A stretch of 8,286 bases of DNA, taken from JAZSQT01 sp045538075. GTDB lineage: Bacteria; Chrysiogenota; Deferribacteres; Deferribacterales; Mucispirillaceae. How positions within the stretch are numbered: the stretch's first letter is position 1; every line of letters starts with the position of its first letter. Both the position numbers and the translations under genes were made by a program. Location of the stretch: positions 1 to 8,286 of the forward strand of contig JAZSQT010000174.1 of the NCBI GenBank assembly GCA_045538075.1, read 5' to 3'. Positions 1 through 5,618 of the stretch are shown piece by piece. The notes under the pieces are model-generated. The model made no database searches. It worked only from the letters and a program-made list of their open reading frames with translations, and had not been told where the DNA came from.

Positions 1-8
1 AAATTCCT

Positions 9-521
9 ATGGAATTAAAAGAAATTTTAATAAAGAATGGTAGCAAAAAAAACATTGAAAAAGGTGTAGAGTTAGTATCTGAGAAAAATAAAAGTCCTTT
101 CTTTATTTTAGTAGAGAAAGGATTACTTTCTGTAAATATAAATTTTGGCATTTTTCAAAGTTCAATGATTATAAAATTTATACCAGAAAATAGAGGATAT
201 GGATTTACGAATTATATAACTCCATCTCTAAACTCTCACTCTGTTTACGCATTAAAGGATTCTGTAATTACAACGATACCCTATTCAGTAATTAACAACT
301 TATTAAAAGAAAATTCAATAAATAAACAGTGTTTTATAACATACTTATACCAATGTAAAAAAACATCAAATAAATGCCTTACTTCTATTTATTCTTATCC
401 AGTAAACAAACGATTACTAAATCAATATTCATTATTTATTGAAAGTCCATTAGAAATATATAATTCGTATGAAGAATTTACTTTATTGAAGGAGTATGCA
501 AATTTTACATTGAATAATTAA
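9..521 (+). CDS. CRP/FNR-like sensor-domain protein truncated in the helix-turn-helix
   Basis: The 170-residue product resembles the N-terminal beta-barrel and dimerisation helix of CRP/FNR regulators. An alternating strand region runs over residues 1-90 (FFILVEKGLLSV at about 31-42 matches the usual 'YLVLSGRVKV' strand pair), followed by a long helix and a 'VNKRLLNQYSLFI' stretch at about 132-144. The segment NSYEEFTLLKEYANF near 152-166 lines up with the first helix of the family's C-terminal winged helix, but the protein ends there, so the recognition helix is missing; full family members are about 210-240 residues. The phosphate-binding cassette (GE...RSA in CRP) is not conserved, so cyclic-nucleotide binding is unlikely. 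None of the three forward frames continues a helix-turn-helix after the stop. The reading frame is open to the window edge upstream, and about 20 N-terminal residues usual in the family are absent, so the true start may lie outside the window. It may be a regulator remnant or a DNA-binding-free sensor. Confidence 0.6.
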   Translation: MELKEILIKNGSKKNIEKGVELVSEKNKSPFFILVEKGLLSVNINFGIFQSSMIIKFIPENRGYGFTNYITPSLNSHSVYALKDSVITTIPYSVINNLLKENSINKQCFITYLYQCKKTSNKCLTSIYSYPVNKRLLNQYSLFIESPLEIYNSYEEFTLLKEYANFTLNN

Positions 522-545
522 AAACTGCTCTTAAAAGAGCAGTTT
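522..545. terminator. Bidirectional intrinsic terminator between convergent genes
   Basis: This is a perfect inverted repeat: AAACTGCTCTT (522-532), a two-base centre, then AAGAGCAGTTT (535-545). It begins directly after the TAA of the CRP-like gene. On the minus strand the stem is followed by five U residues (complement of 520-524), the classic form of an intrinsic terminator for the small gene ending at 576. On the plus strand the U run is shorter (UUU, then AAU), so plus-strand termination is probably weaker. Confidence 0.85.
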
Positions 546-575
546 AATAAAAATAAGACAGTTGCTTAACAATAA

Positions 576-689
576 TTATAAAACTTGTAACAACCAATAC
601 ACAATTAATATTGCTATAACTACAGAAGCAAACGCAAGAATACCTATTCCTACTGGAGATACTGCTCCACCTTTTTTTTCCTTATCCAT
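576..689 (-). CDS. Small single-span membrane protein (37 aa), function unknown
   Basis: On the minus strand an ATG at 689-687 opens a 37-codon frame ending in TAA at 578-576. The product begins MDKEKKGGAVSPVG and continues as an almost uninterrupted hydrophobic segment from about residue 12 to 37, ending YWLLQVL. This is one transmembrane helix, with the charged, lysine-rich N-terminus predicted on the cytoplasmic side. A good Shine-Dalgarno sequence (GAGGA, complement of 694-698) lies 4 nt before the ATG, a TATAAT box lies just upstream, and a strong terminator follows. These independent expression signals make it a credible gene despite its size. Small helices of this shape occur as accessory subunits of respiratory complexes (for example CcoQ-like) and of transporters, but no residue pattern here identifies a family, so no function is assigned. 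It is convergent with the CRP-like gene and divergent from the polyprenyl synthase operon. Confidence 0.72.
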   Translation of the reverse strand: MDKEKKGGAVSPVGIGILAFASVVIAILIVYWLLQVL

Positions 690-693
690 AAAA

Positions 694-698
694 TCCTC
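694..698 (-). promoter_or_regulatory. Ribosome binding site of the small membrane protein
   Basis: The minus strand reads GAGGA here, 4 nt before the ATG at 689. It is one of the clearest Shine-Dalgarno sequences in the window, where several start codons have none, and it is a main argument that the 37-codon frame is translated. Confidence 0.7.
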
Positions 699-703
699 AC
701 ACA

Positions 704-784
704 CTTATTGATATTATAGATTACACTAAAAAACGATTATTGCCAAGAACTTTTGATAAAAATTTCAACTATTATATCAATAAG
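704..784. repeat. Near-perfect 16-bp inverted repeat in the divergent intergenic region
   Basis: The left arm is CTTATTGATATTATAG (704-719) and the right arm is CTATTATATCAATAAG (769-784). The reverse complement of the left arm matches the right arm at 15 of 16 positions. The arms are separated by 49 nt, with centres 65 bp apart, near six helical turns. Each arm, read outward, gives CTATWATATCAATAAG, so the sequence pointing toward the small gene and toward the polyprenyl synthase gene is almost the same. It could be a paired operator, a matched pair of start regions, or the termini of a very small mobile element. No clear target-site duplication flanks it, and no other copy was noticed in this window. 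Confidence 0.55.
713..718 (-). promoter_or_regulatory. Likely -10 box for the small membrane protein gene
   Basis: The minus strand reads a consensus TATAAT. Transcription would begin near 706, giving a leader of about 15-18 nt with the Shine-Dalgarno inside it. No -35 hexamer stands at 17 nt; TTGGCA (complement of 741-746) lies 22 nt upstream of TATAAT, but exactly 17 nt from an overlapping weaker box, TAATCT. The box lies inside the left arm of the inverted repeat at 704-784, so a protein binding the repeat would be placed to control it. Confidence 0.4.
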
Positions 785-929
785 TTACAAAAAATAAATA
801 TTAATTATAAAAACATGTTATGTTATTAATTTTATTTAAATATTACGATTAACTAATAATTTGTTTACAAATAATAGTAGAATTTATATTGATAATAATG
901 TATCTTAATTTATCGGGGTAAAATTTGTA
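785..929 (+). promoter_or_regulatory. AT-rich leader and probable promoter region of the 930-7565 operon
   Basis: This noncoding stretch must carry the operon promoter unless transcription starts further left. The best sigma-70-like pair seen is TTGTTT (861-866) and TATATT (885-890) with an 18-nt spacer, which is a weak match in such AT-rich DNA. A GGGG ribosome site (915-918) lies 11 nt before the ATG at 930, a little far. No in-frame alternative start exists between the upstream in-frame stop at 906-908 and 930. No riboswitch-like or stable stem-loop structure was noticed. Confidence 0.35.
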
Positions 930-1904
930 ATGACGTCAAAAGAAGCATTAGAACTAATAAAAAATGATATCAAAAAAGTAGAAGATGCATTAATAACTCA
1001 TCTAAAAACTGATATTCCATTGATTAACAAAGTAATTTCTTACATCTTTTCCAGTGGAGGAAAAAGGTTACGACCAGCTTTTTTAATATTATCATCTAAA
1101 ATGTGTGGTTATACTGGCAATAACGATATAATGCTTTCAGTAGTTATAGAATATATCCATACTGCAACATTACTTCACGATGACGTTATTGACGGTGCAA
1201 AATATAGAAGAAACAAGATTAGTGCTAACGGAAAATATGGAAATGATATTGCAGTATTATGTGGAGATTTCATGTATTCTCGTGGATATATTATTCTTAC
1301 AGAATATGGAAACAAAGAAATACAGAAACTTCTTTCAGCTACAGCGATGAAAATGAGCGAAGGAGAAGTAATACAACTAATAAAAACTGCTGATATTAAT
1401 ATATCAATGGAAGATTATATTCAAATAATAGAAAGAAAAACTGCAGTTTTATTTTCAGCTGCCTGTGAAATTGGAGGAAGGCTTTCAAATTTAGATGAAG
1501 AAAAATGTAATTTATTATCTAATTTTGGAAAAGAATTAGGAATAGCATTTCAAATGAGTGATGATATTCTCGACTATTTAGGAGATCCAAAAGTTACTGG
1601 CAAAAATAATGGCACAGATTTAAACGAAGGCAAATTAACTTTACCAGTTATTCTTCTCCTTAAACTTGCTAATAACGAGGAAAAATCACGAATTTCTGAT
1701 ATTTTTATTAGCGAAGATAAAAATAATGATGATTTACAGTTTATTACTAATCTAATGGAAAAATACAATATAAAAGATAAATCTGAAGAAATTATGATAA
1801 ACTATATAAATAAAGCTATTGATAATCTTGAAACATTCCCTAATTCACAATATAAAGATGCTCTTACTTCTTTAGCTAAAGCAATGGTTCATCGCCAAAA
1901 ATAG
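930..1904 (+). CDS. ispB: Long-chain polyprenyl diphosphate synthase (octaprenyl-type)
   Basis: This is a cytosolic trans-prenyltransferase that adds isopentenyl diphosphate units to an allylic diphosphate, making the side chain of menaquinone or ubiquinone. At 324 residues it matches the family (E. coli IspB is 323). Visible motifs are GGKRLRPA at 43-50, the first aspartate-rich motif DDVID at 84-88 followed by the basic KYRRNK, RKTAVLF near 169, the second aspartate-rich motif DDILD at 211-215, and GKLTLP at 234-239. The residue five positions before the first DDxxD is a small alanine (A79) rather than the aromatic that caps C15/C20 synthases, which points to a long product. Exact chain length cannot be read from this. 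It is the first gene of the tight cluster. The symbol follows the homology; heptaprenyl or solanesyl synthase names would be equally defensible. Confidence 0.92.
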   Translation: MTSKEALELIKNDIKKVEDALITHLKTDIPLINKVISYIFSSGGKRLRPAFLILSSKMCGYTGNNDIMLSVVIEYIHTATLLHDDVIDGAKYRRNKISANGKYGNDIAVLCGDFMYSRGYIILTEYGNKEIQKLLSATAMKMSEGEVIQLIKTADINISMEDYIQIIERKTAVLFSAACEIGGRLSNLDEEKCNLLSNFGKELGIAFQMSDDILDYLGDPKVTGKNNGTDLNEGKLTLPVILLLKLANNEEKSRISDIFISEDKNNDDLQFITNLMEKYNIKDKSEEIMINYINKAIDNLETFPNSQYKDALTSLAKAMVHRQK

Positions 1905-1905
1905 A

Positions 1906-2883
1906 ATGATTCTTGGAAAATATTTCACAAAGAATGATAATAAAAAAATCCAATGCAATTTATGTCCTAATAATTGTAATATAAATCAAAATTGTATTGG
2001 ATTTTGTAAAATCAGAAAAAATATTGATGGCTCTTTATATACCCAAGCATATAATCACATATCAGCAATAAATATTGACCCTATTGAGAAAAAACCCTTA
2101 TACCATTTTATGCCTAACTCTAATACACTCTCTATTGGTAGTTATGGGTGCAACATGAAATGTAATTTTTGTCAAAATCATCATATTAGCCAAAATATAA
2201 TGGGTGGAGAAATTTTTAATATAGATAAAATAATAAATATTCTCACAATAAATAGTTGTGGTAGCATTTCATATACTTATAATGAACCAACAATATGGAT
2301 TGAATTAATAAATGATATATATCATAATACCAAGAAATATTTAGCTAAAAATATTCTAATATCTAATGGTTACATAAATCAAGAACCCTTAAAAGATTTA
2401 ATAAAATTTATAAATGCTTTTAATATTGATGTTAAAACTTTTTCTAAAGAATTTTATGAAAATTTACACGGAGACATTGATATAATCAAAAAAAATATTG
2501 AAACTATTTTTTATTCTAAAAAGCATATTGAAATAACAACATTAATAGTTCCAGATTTATGGACGTATGAAATTTTTGAAAAAATGTGCCAATGGTTATC
2601 TTCTTTATCTGCCTACATTCCCCTTCATATTAACAGATATTTCCCTAATTATAAATACAATCTCCTACCAACAAATATTGATTTATTAATAAATTATAAA
2701 AATATTGCAGACAAATATTTAAAATACGTATATATTGGCAATATTAATAACACAGATTATAATAATTCTTACTGCCATAATTGTAATGCAATATTAATAG
2801 AGCGAAATGGATATAATATTAAAACTTATATAAAGGAGAATAGATGTTACAAGTGCGACATAAATATACCTTTTTACTTATAA
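1906..2883 (+). CDS. Radical SAM enzyme, AmmeMemoRadiSam / PFL-activase-like family
   Basis: The product is a 325-residue radical S-adenosylmethionine protein. The 4Fe-4S cluster motif CxxxCxxC is at C82, C86 and C89 (GCNMKCNFCQNHHIS). In front is a cysteine-rich N-terminus (C17, C20, C24, C30, C34; CNLCPNNC) and the segment DPIEKKPLYHF at about 58-68, a hallmark of the AmmeMemoRadiSam-system radical SAM family, often annotated as pyruvate formate-lyase activating enzyme homologues. The C-terminus has two CxxC pairs (C290/C293 and C314/C317), as in that family, suggesting a zinc knuckle or auxiliary metal site. The substrate of the family is not established. The AMMECR1 and Memo partners that name the system are not adjacent here. 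The start follows the preceding stop by one base and has no clear Shine-Dalgarno sequence, implying translational coupling. The 3' end overlaps the next gene by 40 nt. Confidence 0.87.
   Translation: MILGKYFTKNDNKKIQCNLCPNNCNINQNCIGFCKIRKNIDGSLYTQAYNHISAINIDPIEKKPLYHFMPNSNTLSIGSYGCNMKCNFCQNHHISQNIMGGEIFNIDKIINILTINSCGSISYTYNEPTIWIELINDIYHNTKKYLAKNILISNGYINQEPLKDLIKFINAFNIDVKTFSKEFYENLHGDIDIIKKNIETIFYSKKHIEITTLIVPDLWTYEIFEKMCQWLSSLSAYIPLHINRYFPNYKYNLLPTNIDLLINYKNIADKYLKYVYIGNINNTDYNNSYCHNCNAILIERNGYNIKTYIKENRCYKCDINIPFYL
2833..2838 (+). promoter_or_regulatory. Ribosome binding site fixing the start of the ApbE-like lipoprotein
   Basis: AAGGAG lies 5 nt before the ATG at 2844 and inside the 3' end of the radical SAM gene. 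It is the best ribosome site in the window and supports the 40-nt gene overlap as real rather than an over-extended start. Confidence 0.75.
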
Positions 2884-3467
2884 TATTTTTTATTTTTTTT
2901 ATTATTTCTTGTGAAAAGAAAGAATATACAACAATAAATTTTGCTACAAATAATACATTTTTTACTATCACCTTAGAAAAAAAAGATAGCGTTTATGCAG
3001 ACGAAGTTCTTAAAGAAGTTGAAAAAAATGCAAATATAGGTTTTGGTATAGCTATAGATAAAGCAGCTTCCTTTTTAAAGAATAAAGGAGTTAATAATTT
3101 TATTATAAATTTTTCTGGAAATGCCATATCATTTGGCAAAAAAGATAAAAAGTCTTTTATAATTGGCATACCTAACCCTTTAAACAACAATAATGTTATA
3201 AATATGATTAACCTTAAAAATGTCGCTCTTTCAACGTATCCTCAAAATAATATAATACCATCAGAAGATAGCTTGTATGCCTCAATAAGTGTTATTGCTG
3301 AAACTGGAGAAAAAGCTGAAATATTATCTGAATCATATTTTGCAATGCCTATTGATGATTTATATACTCTATGTAGAGAAAATAATACGCCAGTATTAGT
3401 TGTAAAGAAAGATGAAAGTGTTGAAAAATTATGTGATTGGGAAAAATTAGAATTTAAAAATGAATAA
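2844..3467 (+). CDS. Reduced ApbE-like (FAD:protein FMN transferase family) lipoprotein, probably inactive
   Basis: The N-terminus is a lipoprotein signal: basic MLQVRHK, a hydrophobic run of about 15 residues, then the lipobox IISC with the acylated cysteine at C23. Residues 59-112 resemble the central ApbE core: NIGFGIAIDKAASFLKNKGV corresponds to the usual 'GIAKGYAVD...LL...GV', followed by FIINFSGNAISFG and FIIGIPNP. ALST (128-131) and ISVIA (148-152) match later core strands. ApbE proteins are about 300-350 residues; this one has 207. It lacks most of the N-terminal half, the conserved lysine of IAKG (F67 instead), the GGD glycine-rich site (SGN) and the HIIDP loop. The metal-site Asp/Thr of the 'ADALST' motif appear as E and S (AEILSES). 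Flavin transfer to threonine is therefore unlikely. The intact frame, signal peptide and strong ribosome site suggest a retained envelope protein rather than random decay. The family assignment rests on the core only. Confidence 0.66.
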   Translation: MLQVRHKYTFLLIIFFIFFIISCEKKEYTTINFATNNTFFTITLEKKDSVYADEVLKEVEKNANIGFGIAIDKAASFLKNKGVNNFIINFSGNAISFGKKDKKSFIIGIPNPLNNNNVINMINLKNVALSTYPQNNIIPSEDSLYASISVIAETGEKAEILSESYFAMPIDDLYTLCRENNTPVLVVKKDESVEKLCDWEKLEFKNE

Positions 3468-4041
3468 ATGTATAGTTCTTGCAAGTGGCTCACCAAGAAG
3501 AAAAGAATTATTATCAAGGTTTGTAAAAGATTTTAAAATTGTTGTTTCAAATATTAATGAGTTGTATAATGAGGATTTATCACCTTGTCAAATACCTCTT
3601 TTCATTGCCCATAAAAAATGTATTGATGTAAAAAATAGAATTAAAGAAAATGCTATTATTATTGCTGCAGATACTATAGTTGTATGTAACAACAAAGTGT
3701 ATGGAAAGCCTATATCAAGAGACGACGCATTTAATACATTAAATAATCTAAAAGGAAAAACTCACAGTGTAATTACTGGTTGTTACTGTATTGATACATA
3801 TAATGATAAACATATTTCGTTTATAGATGAAACTTTTGTTACCTTTTATAATTACGATAACAACGATATTGAAAAATATCTTAACACTAATGAATATATT
3901 GACAAAGCTGGTTCTTATGCAATTCAAGGTTATGGCTCTTTTTTGATAGAAAAAATTGATGGTAATTACGATAATGTAGTTGGATTACCTATTGCTAAAT
4001 TATTAAGAAATTTAAAAAATATAAATATAGAATTGTTTTAA
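3460..4041 (+). CDS. maf: Maf family nucleoside triphosphate pyrophosphatase (dTTP/UTP type)
   Basis: Maf proteins hydrolyse non-canonical or selected nucleoside triphosphates to monophosphate and pyrophosphate in the cytosol, cleaning the nucleotide pool. The 193-residue product has the signature LASGSPRRKELL at 7-18, IIAADTIV at 67-74 with the catalytic-base aspartate D71, VYGKP at 80-84, and GSYAIQGYG at 151-159. The ending IDGNYDNVVGLPI (165-177) is the form seen in the YhdE/MafA dTTP/UTP pyrophosphatase branch rather than the YceF m7GTP branch; this subfamily call is an inference from that motif. Length is normal and no key residue appears missing. The gene overlaps the preceding stop by 8 nt (ATGAATAA) and lacks a strong Shine-Dalgarno sequence, so it is probably translated by re-initiation after the lipoprotein gene. 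Confidence 0.93.
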   Translation: MNKCIVLASGSPRRKELLSRFVKDFKIVVSNINELYNEDLSPCQIPLFIAHKKCIDVKNRIKENAIIIAADTIVVCNNKVYGKPISRDDAFNTLNNLKGKTHSVITGCYCIDTYNDKHISFIDETFVTFYNYDNNDIEKYLNTNEYIDKAGSYAIQGYGSFLIEKIDGNYDNVVGLPIAKLLRNLKNINIELF

Positions 4042-4050
4042 TTTTTTATT

Positions 4051-4054
4051 GGAG
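4051..4054 (+). promoter_or_regulatory. Ribosome binding site deciding the acyl-CoA synthetase start
   Basis: GGAG ends at 4054, 5 nt before the ATG at 4060. An in-frame GTG at 4054 overlaps this site and would leave no usable ribosome binding site, so the ATG at 4060 is preferred. Confidence 0.7.
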
Positions 4055-4059
4055 TGTTT

Positions 4060-5601
4060 ATGAATTTTTCTAATCTTACAGAGATGTTTTTATACCAAGT
4101 AAATGAAAACCCTAAAAAACGTTTTATTTCTTTTGAAAATAATCATTATACATATGCAGAAGCAAGTCAAATTATATGCCGATTTTCAAGATTATTACAA
4201 GAAAAAGGTGTTACAAAAGGAAGCAAAGTAATACTTTTGCTAAATAATTCACCAGAATTTATATTTTCGGTATTTGCTATTCTTGCCTGTGGAGGAATAG
4301 TTATTCCAATAAATGTATTTCTTAAGGACAAAGAAGTTTCTTACATTGTTGATAATAGTGAAAGTCATTTTTTAATAACGAGTAGTCATTTTAAAGATAT
4401 TATTACGAATGTTCGCAAAGTATCTAAATCATTAAAAGAAGTATTTTCTTTTGATAACATTATTCCTTATACAATTAATTTATATGAAAATAGTCAAAGA
4501 CTTTCGTGTCAGCCTATTGATACTAATATTGATACGAATGATATTGCCATGTTTATATACACATCTGGCACAACAGGACACCCAAAAGGAGCAATGTTAA
4601 CCCATAAAAATCTACTATCTAATATTTCTGCTCTTTCACCAGTCGTTAATATTACAAAAAAAGATAAATTTTTAGTTTTATTACCAATGTTTCATACTTA
4701 TACTTTTACAGTTTGTTTATTGATGCCAGTTTATGTAGGAGCATCAATAATTATCCTTGCTTCTGCAACAGAAATGGTGAAAAAATCTTTTAAAAACTTA
4801 TTACTTTTTCAAAGACCAACATTTATTGCGGGCGTTCCTCAAGTTTTTTCTACATTAGCTAAAATAAAATTTTCTAACTGGTTTTTAAAATTTGCTTATC
4901 CCATAAAATGCCATATGTCTGGTGGTGCACCTTTGCCAATGGAAACCTTTGATAAATTTAAAGAAAAATTTGGCAAATCAGTTATAGAAGGATACGGACT
5001 TTCTGAAGCATCTCCTGTTGTATCCTTTAACAGCTTTGATATTCAAAAACCTGGAACTGTTGGAAAACCATTGCCTGATGTATTAGTAAAAATAGTTGAC
5101 CAAGATGAAATGGAAGTTCCTCACGGAAAAGTCGGGGAATTAATCGTTAAAGGTTCTAATGTAATGAAAGGTTACTGGGGTATGCCAAAGGCAACTGATG
5201 ATGCTATTAAAAATGGTTGGCTTTTTACTGGTGATATGGCAGTAATAGATGATGATGGTTATATTACTATCGTTGATAGAAAAAAAGATTTAATAATTAC
5301 TAAAGGCATAAATGTTTATCCAAGAGAAGTTGAAGAAATTATTTACAAATTTCCTAATGTTGAAGCTGTAGCAGTTATTGGTATCCCATCTTATGAACAC
5401 GGTGAAATTGTTTCTGCCTATATTCAACCTCTAAAAAATACTACTATTGACGAAAAAAAATTGAAAACTTATTTAAAAAGTGAATTAGCAAACTTTAAAC
5501 AACCAAGAATAATTAAAATTATTGACAATATACCTCTTACTGCAACTGGTAAAGTCTTAAAAAGACAACTTAAAGAAATGGTAAAAAATGGACAACTTTA
5601 A
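4060..5601 (+). CDS. Long-chain fatty acyl-CoA synthetase (AMP-forming)
   Basis: This is an acyl-adenylate-forming enzyme that activates a carboxylic acid with ATP and joins it to coenzyme A. The product is 513 residues from the chosen ATG. Visible motifs are the phosphate-binding YTSGTTGHPKGA at 167-178, the adenine/acyl motif GYGLSEASP at 311-319, TGD at 390-392, DRKKDLIITKG at about 406-416 followed by the hinge-region NVYPREVEEII, and the C-terminal TATGK with the adenylation lysine K498. GYGLSEASP and the YPREVEE segment favour a medium/long-chain fatty acid substrate over acetate or aromatic acids, but chain length cannot be read with certainty. The start is set by GGAG at 4051-4054. 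The gene follows maf by 18 nt and precedes priA by 17 nt, within the same transcription unit. Confidence 0.9.
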   Translation: MNFSNLTEMFLYQVNENPKKRFISFENNHYTYAEASQIICRFSRLLQEKGVTKGSKVILLLNNSPEFIFSVFAILACGGIVIPINVFLKDKEVSYIVDNSESHFLITSSHFKDIITNVRKVSKSLKEVFSFDNIIPYTINLYENSQRLSCQPIDTNIDTNDIAMFIYTSGTTGHPKGAMLTHKNLLSNISALSPVVNITKKDKFLVLLPMFHTYTFTVCLLMPVYVGASIIILASATEMVKKSFKNLLLFQRPTFIAGVPQVFSTLAKIKFSNWFLKFAYPIKCHMSGGAPLPMETFDKFKEKFGKSVIEGYGLSEASPVVSFNSFDIQKPGTVGKPLPDVLVKIVDQDEMEVPHGKVGELIVKGSNVMKGYWGMPKATDDAIKNGWLFTGDMAVIDDDGYITIVDRKKDLIITKGINVYPREVEEIIYKFPNVEAVAVIGIPSYEHGEIVSAYIQPLKNTTIDEKKLKTYLKSELANFKQPRIIKIIDNIPLTATGKVLKRQLKEMVKNGQL

Positions 5602-5618
5602 TTTAACTATAATTATTT

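Noticed and set aside
753..768. FNR/CRP-like palindrome TTGATAAAAATTTCAA
   Set aside because: The half-sites TTGA/TCAA are symmetrical, but the site is 16 bp rather than the 14 bp FNR consensus, and such matches are common in AT-rich DNA.
690..929. Riboswitch, tRNA or small RNA in the large intergenic region
   Set aside because: The sequence is too AT-rich with no stable stem-loops apart from the distant inverted repeat; no conserved RNA motif was recognised.
931..938. Palindrome TGACGTCA overlapping the polyprenyl synthase start codon
   Set aside because: An isolated 8-bp palindrome inside coding sequence, with no partner site or known operator match.
4054..4059. GTG at 4054 as the start of the acyl-CoA synthetase
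   Set aside because: It overlaps the GGAG ribosome site; the ATG at 4060 has correct 5-nt spacing and matches the family N-terminus.
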